This document shows positions 26,240 through 34,561 of a stretch of 45,714 nucleotides of DNA, piece by piece (position 1 is the stretch's first letter; every line of letters begins with the position of its first letter). Below the pieces are notes generated by a model. It saw only the letters and a program-made list of their open reading frames with translations. It was not told where the DNA came from and ran no database searches. The DNA is from Deltaproteobacteria bacterium (GTDB lineage Bacteria; Desulfobacterota; DSM-4660; Desulfatiglandales; Desulfatiglandaceae), in NCBI GenBank assembly GCA_018644785.1, contig JABGPV010000008.1:1-45714 (forward strand), read 5' to 3'. A program made the position numbers and the translations under genes.

Positions 26240-27005
26240 TTGACAAAAACAATCAAAACTGTGCTCAAAAAGGTTCTAGACTGCTTTGAGTCCCAAAACC
26301 TGCCAAAAGCAATCACTTATAGTGTGTTTCCAGCAGCCAACATGCCATCATCGAACTGGTCGCTTCTGAACAGGATCCTGATTTTTCTCTCGGATACCCA
26401 CGATGCGAGAGGTTTTCGGCAGTGGAAAGAAGTCGACAGATACGTAAAAAAGGGCGCCAAGGCAATCCATATTCTTGTACCAAGAATCATGAAGAAAGAA
26501 AATGATGAAGGAAACGAAGAAGAAAGATTGGCAGGCTTCATGGCAAGGCCTGTTTTCAGGATGGAAGATACTGATGGCGATCCGCTTGAATACGAACAGA
26601 TTGAGTTACCAAATCTTCCTTTGATGGAAAAGGCCAAAGAATGGGGCATTTCAGTCAAAAGCCATACCTGGAAATCCTACCTATTACGGATACTTTTCAA
26701 GTGAACGAAAAAAAATTGCACTTGCCTCAAAAGAAGAAACCGTGTTTTTTCACGAATTATCCCATGCTGCCCACAAACGCTTGGTCGGAACCAACAAAAA
26801 CCAGCAATGGAAAAAAGAGATCGTGGCAGAACTCGCAGCAGCGGTGCTGTGCCAAATAGTTGGAAAAACCTCAAAGTACCTTGGAAACAATTACAGGTAC
26901 ATCGAGCACTACGCCAAAAAGGCCAGCCTAAATCCAGTTCAGGGCTGCCTCAAAGTGATAAACGACGTAGAAAAGGTTCTGGGCCTGATACTCACGAAAA
27001 AATAG
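26240..27005 (+). pseudogene. ardC: ArdC-like antirestriction gene, frameshifted
   Basis: Two adjacent frames together encode one ArdC-family protein. The first frame (TTG start at 26240, GGAGG 7 nt upstream) gives the ssDNA-binding domain with DARGFRQW and VKKGAKAIHIL near residues 54-78, and stops at 26704. The second frame continues with YYGYFSSERKKIALAS and the zincin motif FFHELSHAAH, then a helical EIVAELAAAVLC carrying the likely third zinc ligand. The join falls at the AAAA run 26657-26660, where one extra base breaks the frame. The 766-nt length fits 254 aa plus one base. ArdC proteins shield incoming plasmid DNA from restriction. It may be inactive, a sequencing indel, or read by slippage. 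Confidence 0.8.
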
Positions 27006-27222
27006 GACAATTGGAACCTCGCCTTTTCTATTCCTTTCATCAGGACGATCAATCAAAGATTTCACTTAAATTTTATGGCAAATGCTCCACAAAATGGATA
27101 CAGATGGCAACCCCTTCACATCGCGACACACTATTTGTTGCGCAGGAATGAAGGAATAAAAGAAATTTGTTGAAAATCGGAACTTTTTCATTCACAGATA
27201 CTGAAAAAGGAGGATATGCTTT

Positions 27223-28398
27223 ATGGCCAAATGGAGACCAAAAGAAATTATTGTACACGAAAAAATAAGAAAAGACCCCGTCACGAACCACGTACTGGGA
27301 AAATGCGAAAGGGTTCCCATCAAATATGTGAGAAGTGGTACCAGAAAAGAAATTGTTGAAGCATCCGATGTTTTAAGAGGCGCCAAACCCGGTATGCTAG
27401 ACAAAATATTGGCAGGAAAAAACGTCCTTTACATTGCGCCAGCAAATAAGGTGGTTGACCTCTTCACTATGCCCGATGATCGAATGATGTGTCCTCATTT
27501 TGAGCGATTAAAACTCGCATCAAACGGTTGCTTTTATCAATGTGACTGGTGCTACTTGAAGCTTACTTACCGCGCTGCATTTCCCTTTATTACGATCAGG
27601 GCGCAGTACGACAAAATAAAGGAGCAGCTTACAAAGAGGCTCACAACAACAAAATCTCCGGTCATGTTCAACAGTGGCGAACTCGCGGATTCACTTGCGT
27701 TGGAGCACCTGACTGGAGCCGCAAAAGAATTTGTTCCGTGGTTCGGAAACACCCAAAACGGGTATCTGTTCATGCTCACAAAGAGCGATAACGTAGACAA
27801 TATTCTGGCTTTGCCCCACAACGGCCACACCTTGGTTGCGTGGAGCATCAACAACGAAGCAGTGTCAAGAAACTTTGAGATCGGCGCGCCGCCCTTCATA
27901 AAAAGGCTTGAAGCCGCCAAAAAAGTTCAAAAAGCAGGTTACCCAGTAAGAATCAGGCTTGACCCAATTGTCCCATTCGATGGTTGGAAAACAGCATACA
28001 AAGACACCATAAAGCAGATCTTTTCCCAAATATCTCCTGAACGAATCACTCTTGGCACGCTGAGATTCGAAGAAGGCTTCTACAACATGAGAAAAACGAT
28101 TTTCACCACGGGACAAGAACTGCCAACGTATTTGGAACAAATGAAGCCGATGTTTCCACCAAAACTATTTTCAGGCAACAAAAAACCTAAAGCAGGAAAA
28201 TACAGTTTCGGTGCAGCACAAAGAACAGAGATATTCAAGTTCGTAATCGAAGAAATTCGGAGACACTCAGACTGCCGGATAGCACTCTGCAAAGAATCAA
28301 CAGATGTGTGGGCCGAAACAGGTTTGCAATTGTCAAAGTGCAGCTGTGTTTGCCAACTCGATTACGCCGAAATGCCAGGCAACAAACCACCGGTTTGA
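27223..28398 (+). CDS. Radical SAM protein, spore-photoproduct-lyase-like
   Basis: This 391-aa protein carries a radical-SAM cluster motif C-x3-C-x2-C (C103, C107, C110 in NGCFYQCDWCYL). It also has GELADSLALEHL near residue 150 and RLDPIVPFDGW near 246-256, features shared with spore photoproduct lyase-type repair enzymes. Family knowledge: SPL reverses a thymine dimer using SAM. SPL-like proteins on mobile elements have uncertain substrates. The start follows AAAAAGGAGG. It converges with cdc6, only 22 nt from its 3' end. A DNA-repair role in the element is plausible but not proven. Confidence 0.75.
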   Translation: MAKWRPKEIIVHEKIRKDPVTNHVLGKCERVPIKYVRSGTRKEIVEASDVLRGAKPGMLDKILAGKNVLYIAPANKVVDLFTMPDDRMMCPHFERLKLASNGCFYQCDWCYLKLTYRAAFPFITIRAQYDKIKEQLTKRLTTTKSPVMFNSGELADSLALEHLTGAAKEFVPWFGNTQNGYLFMLTKSDNVDNILALPHNGHTLVAWSINNEAVSRNFEIGAPPFIKRLEAAKKVQKAGYPVRIRLDPIVPFDGWKTAYKDTIKQIFSQISPERITLGTLRFEEGFYNMRKTIFTTGQELPTYLEQMKPMFPPKLFSGNKKPKAGKYSFGAAQRTEIFKFVIEEIRRHSDCRIALCKESTDVWAETGLQLSKCSCVCQLDYAEMPGNKPPV

Positions 28399-28420
28399 AA
28401 AAACTGAGAGGAAAACGGAT

Positions 28421-29839
28421 TTACCTTAATTCAAGATTGGCTTCGATTACTTCCATGAGCCTTCGAATAACAGCATCCGAGAGCTCAATAATTATTTCTT
28501 TGGACCGGCCATAACGTCCTCTGGAAAAAACGCGTGTTCTGATAAATGAATAAACATCGAGCTCGGATATCAAGTCAGAAAACGCTCTTTGCGTCAAGCT
28601 GCGCATGCTTATCCTTCTGCACAACGATAGATATTTTTCATAAACTGCTCCTGTGTACTGGGCCTTTTTCTCTTTGGTTTTGTCATTACAAACATTTGCG
28701 GAACCTTGAAGAACAGAATGGAGCGCTGCCTGAAGCTGCTTGGGGCAGTTACCAATCATTGCCACGTGTTTCTCTCTTTCAAGCTTTTCGTGGGCGATAT
28801 CAACAGTCTCCAAATTTATTGAGCATCCTTCAATCTCAGCGACCTCAGCAGCGATCGCCAAAAGCTCAACAGCCTTCCGAGCGTCGCCGTGATCCCTGCT
28901 TGAAACCGCTGCTATCTTGGAAATCACTCCCTCCTCAATTTTTGAGGAATCCAAAGCCTTTTCTATCCGGATACTCAAAATCTTCATGAGATCCTTTGCG
29001 TTATACGAAGCGAATATAAGTTCTTTCATCCTCAAAACAGACTTAATCCGCGGATCTATCCCTTCTGCCCAATTCAAATTGTTCGAAACCAAAATAAGCA
29101 GGACCTTGGCAGGCACAGATTTTGGGAGACGCTTAACAAGGAACTTGAGAAAAGTGTCAAGATCCCGCCTCACATTATCGACTTCGTCAACAAACAAAGT
29201 CAGATACCCATTGTAATTCTTCAGCCCATCCTCAATTTTACCCATAAATTCATCCAAAGAAATTCCGCGCTCGTAGCGCTTTGAAACGCCCAGAATGCAA
29301 GCCATGTCATTCAATGCACGAAAACAGGGCCGGGGTGTCGTAATATCGAGATGGACTATTCGAAAAGGAATATTTCTCTCACTGCAAAGCCCGCTAAAGA
29401 GCTGAAGAAAATAATGTATGGTGACTGATTTACCGATACCCGTACTACCATAAACCCCTAAAGCCGGCAGACACTCACCTTGCCTCATTACCGGACTGAA
29501 ATGGCGGGTCAACTCCTGGATTTCTTTCTGGCGAACATTTTCATCGAATATGTCACGCAGAACCTTTTCTTGTTCTTCGCGGCTTAAATGGTCATCATTT
29601 AAAAATCTTCGATCAAGAATTATTGCGTTGTCCAACATCTGGTCAATCTGTTTCTTGATTCTGTTCGCAAGCATTGGTTCCATCTCCACCGGAAAATTAC
29701 CAAAAAGTTTTCCATAGCCTTTCAGAAGAAATGAACTATATAGTTTTTTCTCTTTACGCATCAGTAACAAAAGATAAAGAGGGAGAGGGGGTGTGATTTT
29801 CCGATGGAACTTTGAAAACGAGATTTGTTGAGTATCCAT
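28421..29839 (-). CDS. cdc6: Archaeal-type Orc1/Cdc6 replication initiator
   Basis: The 472-aa protein is an AAA+ initiator. An NVRQKEIQELTRHFSPVM entry box lies at about 101-118, Walker A GSTGIGKS at 131-138 and Walker B LFVDEVDN near 215-222. A C-terminal winged helix contains SLTQRAFSDLISELD. This matches Orc1/Cdc6, which recruits the replicative helicase at archaeal origins. I start it at the ATG at 29839. The frame continues to 30013, but that part crosses an AT-rich tract and reads as non-conserved hydrophobic sequence. About 100 residues precede the AAA+ entry box, more than usual. The ribosome site (GGGAGGG) touches the ATG, so a later start is possible. Confidence 0.88.
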   Translation of the reverse strand: MDTQQISFSKFHRKITPPLPLYLLLLMRKEKKLYSSFLLKGYGKLFGNFPVEMEPMLANRIKKQIDQMLDNAIILDRRFLNDDHLSREEQEKVLRDIFDENVRQKEIQELTRHFSPVMRQGECLPALGVYGSTGIGKSVTIHYFLQLFSGLCSERNIPFRIVHLDITTPRPCFRALNDMACILGVSKRYERGISLDEFMGKIEDGLKNYNGYLTLFVDEVDNVRRDLDTFLKFLVKRLPKSVPAKVLLILVSNNLNWAEGIDPRIKSVLRMKELIFASYNAKDLMKILSIRIEKALDSSKIEEGVISKIAAVSSRDHGDARKAVELLAIAAEVAEIEGCSINLETVDIAHEKLEREKHVAMIGNCPKQLQAALHSVLQGSANVCNDKTKEKKAQYTGAVYEKYLSLCRRISMRSLTQRAFSDLISELDVYSFIRTRVFSRGRYGRSKEIIIELSDAVIRRLMEVIEANLELR

Positions 29840-30285
29840 CCCTCCCTTTGTAATTACTTGGCAGGGACAATCTATATAAAGGCCGTAAAAAAATGATATT
29901 TTTTCAATATTGAAAATAAATAAATAATAAAAAACAATAACATAACATACATATACCATATAGGTTTCCACTGGAAATTCACACCGGGTCTCCTGCCTCC
30001 CAGCAAAAATCAACTAAAGAACACGAAATGATTTCCAGATTTGTAGCTACCTAGTACGCTTGAAACAACCTCTTCCTGAGCTATATTTCAAAAGTATTAA
30101 ATATAAGGCATGCTTCTTGTCTTATGGAGTTAACTGAGGAAATTTCGCATGGAAACGAGAAATGGATGCTTTGATATGGCACCATTCCTCAACAATATGA
30201 TGGAACATTATTCTCAATAACCCCCAATTTCAGATCAAATATTCAAACAACCTAATCCAGAATCGCTCATTGGCCTCTTGGCAGC
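29840..30285. other. Candidate Orc1/Cdc6-dependent replication origin
   Basis: Directly upstream of cdc6 lies an extremely AT-rich tract (about 29888-29962), suitable for unwinding. Beside it is an ORB-like site with the palindromic core TTTCCACTGGAAA (29965-29977), followed by CACACCGGGT. A second, half-matching site (GCATGGAAACGAGAAATGG, 30147-30165) shares GGAAACGA with the archaeal mini-ORB consensus. A TATA-like TTAAATATA lies near 30096-30106. Archaeal origins are commonly next to cdc6, so position and content agree. No experiment or skew calculation was done. Confidence 0.6.
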
Positions 30286-30315
30286 AATTCCCCTTTCACT
30301 TGTTGGAGGGGAATT
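30286..30315 (+). promoter_or_regulatory. Leader hairpin before the zinc-motif gene
   Basis: AATTCCCCT (30286-30294) and AGGGGAATT (30307-30315) form a perfect 9-bp stem with a 12-nt loop, flanked by GGC/GCC. It ends 21 nt before the ATG at 30337 and just before its GGAGG. No T-run follows, so it looks like a leader structure or operator, not a terminator. Confidence 0.45.
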
Positions 30316-30336
30316 GCCTCCGGAGGTAGATAATAA

Positions 30337-30588
30337 ATGAGATCTGAACCGAGTAAAACACAAGGTGTTGGCGAAAAAGCCGCGCAACAGTTTAAGAGAG
30401 ACCGACAAGATGAGTTCCTGTTGGACGAGCTCCGAGGGGCTTATGAAGGAACTCGGCATAAATGTGACCACAACAAAGCAATGTTTGAGGGCTGCGGGTA
30501 TGAGGATACAAGCCAACATTCCTTTACCATTAAGAAATGCGATGTTTGCGAACAAGAAATGGTTGTCCCTGAACAGCACGAGGACTAG
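30337..30588 (+). CDS. Small 83-aa protein with Cys/His zinc motif
   Basis: The ATG at 30337 follows a GGAGG with a longish 11-nt spacing. The N-terminal half is charged. The C-terminal half has C-x-H, a further CGY, then CDVC, with a histidine (SQH) between, so a zinc finger is likely. No known family was recognised. A second frame offset by one base overlaps most of it but lacks such motifs. The gene lies between the putative origin and an OB-fold-like gene, consistent with a replication or regulatory role, which is inference. Confidence 0.5.
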   Translation: MRSEPSKTQGVGEKAAQQFKRDRQDEFLLDELRGAYEGTRHKCDHNKAMFEGCGYEDTSQHSFTIKKCDVCEQEMVVPEQHED

Positions 30589-30659
30589 AAACGCTAAGAT
30601 CGGCAAAACAACACCACAAAAATAAATCCAAAAAACAAACTATTGGAGGTACAAGAAAA

Positions 30660-31037
30660 ATGGAAAAATGGAAAACCATAGAACCAGGTGCTTGGAAACC
30701 TGAAAAAGAAGGAGCCAACATAATAGGCGTCCTTGTAAACAAGGAAGCAAAAGATGAACAATCCGGGTTATCGGCAAGGTACTACCTGGAAAACGAAGAA
30801 GGCACATTTTTTGTGTGGGGCTGCGCAATTATCGATGACAGAATGCAGTACGCAAAAATCGGCCAAAAAGTGAGAATAACGTTTGAAGGCAAAACCAAGA
30901 ACAAACGTAACCAGACAGTCAACCTCTACAAAGTAGAGGTCTCAGAAACACAGGCAGAAAAGACAGAGCCCAACAAAACAATAATCGATGATGAACCTGT
31001 GCCCGAAAGCATTGAGGAAATCGATGAAGTGATGTGA
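30660..31037 (+). CDS. Putative OB-fold single-stranded nucleic-acid-binding protein
   Basis: The 125-aa protein begins after GGAGG. Its core reads as an OB-fold strand pattern: IIGVLVNK, ARYYLENEEGTFFVWG, then IGQKVRITFEG and YKVEV (about residues 21-100). The tail is acidic (DDEPVPESIEEIDEV), as in single-stranded DNA-binding proteins. Assignment rests on pattern, not on a clear family match. It is close to cdc6 and the candidate origin, which fits a plasmid replication protein. Codon use is strongly A-rich, like its neighbours. Confidence 0.6.
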   Translation: MEKWKTIEPGAWKPEKEGANIIGVLVNKEAKDEQSGLSARYYLENEEGTFFVWGCAIIDDRMQYAKIGQKVRITFEGKTKNKRNQTVNLYKVEVSETQAEKTEPNKTIIDDEPVPESIEEIDEVM

Positions 31038-31117
31038 ACCTAAGAAAAGGGAGCCGGAAATCGGCCCCTTTCCTTTTCTTTTTCAAACCGAAATATGATT
31101 TGACGACACAACAAAAA

Positions 31118-31726
31118 TTACCCATTTTCTGTTACGATCTCGATACTTCCTATGTCCTCCGTATGCCAAATAAAGAAATCAAAGAAACGCTTAACGAAGC
31201 AAGGAACCTTAATGCCCCACTCTTTCCTGACTCCTTCGCCGAACGAATCAACAGACACAGAGCTATAAGTGACGGCATCAAAAGAAGCAAAAAATTTAGA
31301 AGAACCTTTGTCCCTCTCCTTTTCTCTGAGCCTAACAGCCTCCACAAAATCCGGAGGGAACCGGAAAACAGCAAAATATTCGTTGCTGCGACAAAAAACG
31401 CCTTCATAAAACCGATCAAGCTTTGAACCAGAAAAACCGCCTTTTTCAATAATCACATCTTTTTCAAGAACGCCTTCCCGAACAACGGTCTCAGACGAAA
31501 TAAAGAATCTACCAAACAGTTGCCTGATCTGCCTGATTCCGTCATTTATGGCAGCAGAGGGGGTAGGGCCAACACCAACCACGTCAGTCCCGGTTTGCTC
31601 ACAAATCACTCCTTCTTGAAAAGGAAGTCGGGGATATTCGGTCACAAAAAAAGAACAATACACAGTTGACACACAAACCAGTCCCACAAAACCAACCAAA
31701 AGAAACATCACAGTTTTCTTGCACAA
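31118..31726 (-). CDS. Secreted or membrane-anchored protein, LPP20-like
   Basis: The 202-aa protein starts at TTG after a perfect GGAGGTGA. A short positive N-terminus (CKK) and a hydrophobic stretch (VMFLLVGFVGLVCVSTVY) form a signal peptide or anchor. The segment VVGVGPTPSAAINDGIRQI near residues 49-67 resembles the GxG...A...A-rLa pattern of LPP20/LPP-like lipoprotein domains. A Cys in the hydrophobic region could be a lipobox but the context is poor. Function is unknown. It is the only clearly exported protein in the central block. Confidence 0.6.
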   Translation of the reverse strand: MCKKTVMFLLVGFVGLVCVSTVYCSFFVTEYPRLPFQEGVICEQTGTDVVGVGPTPSAAINDGIRQIRQLFGRFFISSETVVREGVLEKDVIIEKGGFSGSKLDRFYEGVFCRSNEYFAVFRFPPDFVEAVRLREKERDKGSSKFFASFDAVTYSSVSVDSFGEGVRKEWGIKVPCFVKRFFDFFIWHTEDIGSIEIVTENG

Positions 31727-31958
31727 AACAAATCACCTCCCTTCAATAATATAGACTAAAAAAAGGAAGCAATCACAGTCAAGCAAAAAAAAAATCAAAA
31801 TTAACCATTATTTTAGATACTTAATTTAAGTTTAAACTCAAATCCCCTATTGTTTTTGGGTGACTTTTTTATATACAAACCGATTCCTATCACACAAAGA
31901 ATCGCGACAAAAACAGAAGGCGCTGAAGAAAAATATTTTATCTCAGCTCATGCAGGGA

Positions 31959-32381
31959 TTATCTTGGACACGCTAAATGGTTTTCGGTAAACGACGATGC
32001 AATCGAATTTGTACAATTTAAATATGTCCTGAATCGGCCAGCTACAGCGGAACGGAGCCTATCCAGTTCCTGTGTTTTTGCCCAGAAATATTTTGAGTGC
32101 TCATGACTCAACCTTACTTTTCCGGCAACATAACTGCAAAGATAAGTTGCACCATCAATCCGTAGCTTTGAGGTTTTCTCAAAGGACCAACACAAAACAA
32201 TTTCCCTTATTTTTACGGATAACCCAGTCTCCTCAAAAATTTCTCTATCTAAGGCTACCGACAAATCTTCGTTTTCCTCAACTCTTCCTCCAGGCAAATC
32301 CAGTCTGCCATCATTTTCTACAAGGACCAAGACTTTGCCGTCTTTCACTATTATTGCTTTTACACCGGAAGCTTTAGTCAT
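31959..32381 (-). CDS. NUDIX hydrolase
   Basis: The 140-aa protein has a complete Nudix box, GGRVEENEDLSVALDREI followed by FEETGL (G-x5-E-x7-RE-x2-EE-x-G), near residues 36-58, and the preceding LDLPGG. It should hydrolyse a nucleoside-diphosphate derivative; the substrate cannot be told. I place the start at the ATG at 32381, preceded by GGAGGTGG at 5 nt. An in-frame GTG 18 nt upstream would hide that site. Length fits a minimal NUDIX domain. It may be a housecleaning enzyme carried by the element. Confidence 0.88.
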   Translation of the reverse strand: MTKASGVKAIIVKDGKVLVLVENDGRLDLPGGRVEENEDLSVALDREIFEETGLSVKIREIVLCWSFEKTSKLRIDGATYLCSYVAGKVRLSHEHSKYFWAKTQELDRLRSAVAGRFRTYLNCTNSIASSFTENHLACPR

Positions 32382-32775
32382 GTTGCCACCTCCCACCACA
32401 AAAAAGAGTTTTGCTTGCCTACTCTCTATTGGTGTCTGTAAAGCCCCAGGTATTAAGGATTCATTACGAAGAAAATGCGGAGGAAGAGAAATAAAGCCTC
32501 ATTTTTTTGCGTTGAACTTTCAAAAGAAAATAAGAACAACTCATCATTTACTGTGAAAATTGCCTGAGATAACCCGGAATTTTTGGTGCCACTTCACGCC
32601 TAAAGATTTAAAAGGGGTACTTGCTCAATCGTAAAACCTCAATTTAAACCTTTCCCCCATTCGGGGTCAACTATGGCACCCTGACACTGAAGATGAAAGC
32701 TTTCTACTCTCTCTCAGGAAACAAATGTCCTGAGAGCGAGCAAAAAAAATGGACCCGCTCCAAGAGGTGAAACAA
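32382..32775 (+). promoter_or_regulatory. Promoter/leader region with TATA-like boxes and hairpin
   Basis: This 394-nt gap lies before the 192-aa gene. It contains TATA-like GATTTAAAAGG (about 32607-32617) and CAATTTAAACC (about 32639-32649). A perfect hairpin, CTCTCAGGA (32711-32719) with TCCTGAGAG (32728-32736), has an 8-nt loop and ends 39 nt before the start. The layout suggests an archaeal-type promoter with a structured leader. No coding sequence is evident. Confidence 0.4.
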
Positions 32776-33354
32776 ATGAAACAAGAAATCAATATACAAG
32801 TCCAAAACTGGATACATGAAGAAGAACTGCCGCCAAAAGCAACCCTGAAACCCATCAAGAAATTTGACGGATTATATCCAACCGATGAAGAAGAAAGACA
32901 GGCATACTGGGACTTCATCAACTGGGCAATAAATGAAGAACACGCAGTTCTTCTCTACATCCCAAAACAACAAAACGAAAATGATTTCTGGCAACTCGAC
33001 CTCGACGATTCCGGCACAGACGTATCAGCATTCAACACCGCAGACTTCGAAAGAATGCACCATCAAAACTTCAACAAATACGCATACAAAATAAAGAAAA
33101 TCCTCGAAAGAGTGCAGAACTTAGCGCTTCTTTACAGCTGCATAACCCAGGATGAAGGCAAGGCAAACATTCACCAAAGATTCATAAACCTCATAGCAAA
33201 CGAGTTCAGAGACAAAGCATTGATACTGCTTGAAACCTACAAAAAATATCCGCACTTCATAAACAAAGAAAAAGCTTTCGAAAGAATTGTGGAGCTGAAC
33301 ATCAACATAAGAAAATGCAAGGACATATGGCAAAAATACGCCTATCAAGACTGA
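32776..33354 (+). CDS. Hypothetical 192-aa protein
   Basis: The start at 32776 is supported by GAGGTGA 5 nt upstream; an ATG 27 nt earlier has none. The protein is rich in Lys, Asn and aromatic residues and seems mainly helical, with WQLDLDDSG near residue 72 and repeated helical blocks in the C-terminal half. No catalytic motif or known domain was found. It is followed 14 nt later by a zinc-finger gene, so the two probably form one unit. A-rich codon use matches the archaeal-like block. Confidence 0.6.
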   Translation: MKQEINIQVQNWIHEEELPPKATLKPIKKFDGLYPTDEEERQAYWDFINWAINEEHAVLLYIPKQQNENDFWQLDLDDSGTDVSAFNTADFERMHHQNFNKYAYKIKKILERVQNLALLYSCITQDEGKANIHQRFINLIANEFRDKALILLETYKKYPHFINKEKAFERIVELNINIRKCKDIWQKYAYQD

Positions 33355-33368
33355 ACAGGTGACAAAAA

Positions 33369-33611
33369 ATGCCATCATATTCAAAAATCTACGATTCAAA
33401 AGGACCGGTCCTCATGAGGGTTCTGTGCTTCATGTGCAAAGAACCAATTGAAGACAAACAACGAAACATAGGTAAGACGTTTTGCGAGCAATGCGAAAAC
33501 ATGTGCTTTTCCGCAAGGTCAGGGAAGAAAGTGCGAGTACCGCCAGATGAAGACGAATGCCTGGTTCAATATACAAAAAGGCAACGCAGAAAAAGAAAAG
33601 TTTATTGGTAA
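33369..33611 (+). CDS. Small 80-aa zinc-finger protein
   Basis: The ATG follows AGGTGA. Two Cys pairs, CFMC (residues 20-23) and CEQC (39-42), are spaced as in a treble-clef or ribbon. The C-terminus is strongly basic (KRQRRKRKVYW), fit for nucleic-acid binding. It directly follows the 192-aa gene and is the last coding gene before the long non-coding block. No family name can be given. Confidence 0.55.
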   Translation: MPSYSKIYDSKGPVLMRVLCFMCKEPIEDKQRNIGKTFCEQCENMCFSARSGKKVRVPPDEDECLVQYTKRQRRKRKVYW

Positions 33612-33741
33612 TTGCTTATTGGGATGATGATAAAAATCTTCAATCGGATTTTCAGAGCAGGTTAAATCATAACCCAAAAAGAAGTGGTTCAAAAAGAATG
33701 CGGTAGATTATCCGGCGTTAAAATAATTTCAATTGAAAAGG

Positions 33742-33825
33742 GTCGGGTTGCGTAACGTCCTGGTAAGACCGGAAACCCGACAATTTTGATGTTTCAGGGC
33801 GTGACGAATAAAATCTGAAACATCA
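33742..33825. ncRNA. Two tandem hairpins, candidate structured RNA
   Basis: GTCGGGTT (33742-33749) pairs perfectly with AACCCGAC (33774-33781), and an inner GTC/GAC lies in the loop. Five nt later TGATGTTTCAG (33787-33797) pairs with CTGAAACATCA (33815-33825) over 11 perfect base pairs. Two adjacent stems of this length in a non-coding stretch suggest a transcribed structured RNA or paired operator. No T-run follows. Confidence 0.45.
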
Positions 33826-33897
33826 GTGAGCAAATATTTCTGGGGAGGCTGAATCGATTAAAAGAAGGCCTATTTGTAATTTCTTATTGACCTTAAA

Positions 33898-33965
33898 ATA
33901 GCCCCTCATGTTGTACAATCCTGACGGAAAAGGTGATTTTTTGTTGGGAAGTTCGGGTGGGGCGG
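33898..33965 (+). repeat. 68-nt structured repeat, copy 1
   Basis: This element has an outer stem GCCCC (33901-33905) with GGGGC (33959-33963) and an inner stem CCTGA (33920-33924) with TCGGG (33953-33957). Copy 2 begins exactly 300 nt downstream. Differences between the copies keep the stems through G-U/A-U changes, which supports a + strand RNA. Confidence 0.5.
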
Positions 33966-34197
33966 AACACAATAAGGGAGTGGATTGTAGATGATGGATT
34001 TAGTTTAGAACCAATGCAATGGTTTATGCATGGGGATTGAGAAAAATCTGTTAGATGGCTTAAAACTTGAGAATTTGAGGATTTTGAGGGTTGGGAATCA
34101 AATCTGAAAAGAGGTGTTTGCTTGACTATCATGTAATCCGCTTTTGATTAAGTGAAATCGTTTTGAGATTCTCATTTACTGTTGATAGTTGTTGATG

Positions 34198-34266
34198 ATA
34201 GCCCCTCGGTTTGAATATTCCTGCCGGAAAGAATGATTCTCCCTAACGGGAAGTTCAGGCGGGGCG
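34198..34266 (+). repeat. 69-nt structured repeat, copy 2
   Basis: It has the same layout as copy 1: outer GCCCC (34201-34205) with GGGGC (34261-34265), inner CCTG (34220-34223) with CAGG (34256-34259), and an apical CCC-taac-GGG. The inner pair reads U-A here and U-G in copy 1. The apical CCC here is replaced by U residues opposite the same GGG in copy 1. Confidence 0.5.
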
Positions 34267-34288
34267 AAGAAAAAAATGGGTGGTTATG

Positions 34289-34372
34289 GTTGATGGTTTT
34301 TGAATGAAAGAGGATGGAAAAGAAGTGAAGAGATTAGAAGGAATTGGATTAGTGGAGGTTGAAACTTGAGAA
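34289..34372 (+). repeat. 84-nt imperfect direct repeat, copy A
   Basis: From GTTGATGG to CTTGAGAA this segment matches 34562-34645 with 7 differences in 84 positions, counted by eye. It is purine-rich on the + strand. Related shorter, more decayed stretches (ACTTGAGAATTTGAGGATTT) occur near 34066. Confidence 0.7.
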
Positions 34373-34561
34373 ATTGGGGTGTTCAGGGATATTGTTATTG
34401 GAACTAAATAAGTGTGATTTACTGGTGAAGCATGGGTTAGTTGAGAAAAATAGTGATTGTTAGAAATGGAATTTGGTGGATAGTGTTGTGAAAGATTGAA
34501 ATATGAGAATTTGAGAGTTTTAGGGATTATTGAAGGAATTGAGAAGAAGAAATGAAGAAAA

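Noticed and set aside
27075..27173. 32-codon frame between the ardC-like and SPL-like genes
   Set aside because: No ribosome site, no recognisable motif and within an A/T-rich spacer.
33669..33755. Short XRE-like peptide (TQKEVVQK ... SIEKGRV)
   Set aside because: It resembles a helix-turn-helix relic, but only 28 codons with an in-frame stop just upstream and no start; may be chance, and it overlaps a hairpin.
33898..33971. H/ACA-like guide RNA idea for copy 1 of the structured element
   Set aside because: ACA follows the lower stem by 3 nt in copy 1, but copy 2 lacks it and the internal loop is too asymmetric for a pseudouridylation pocket.
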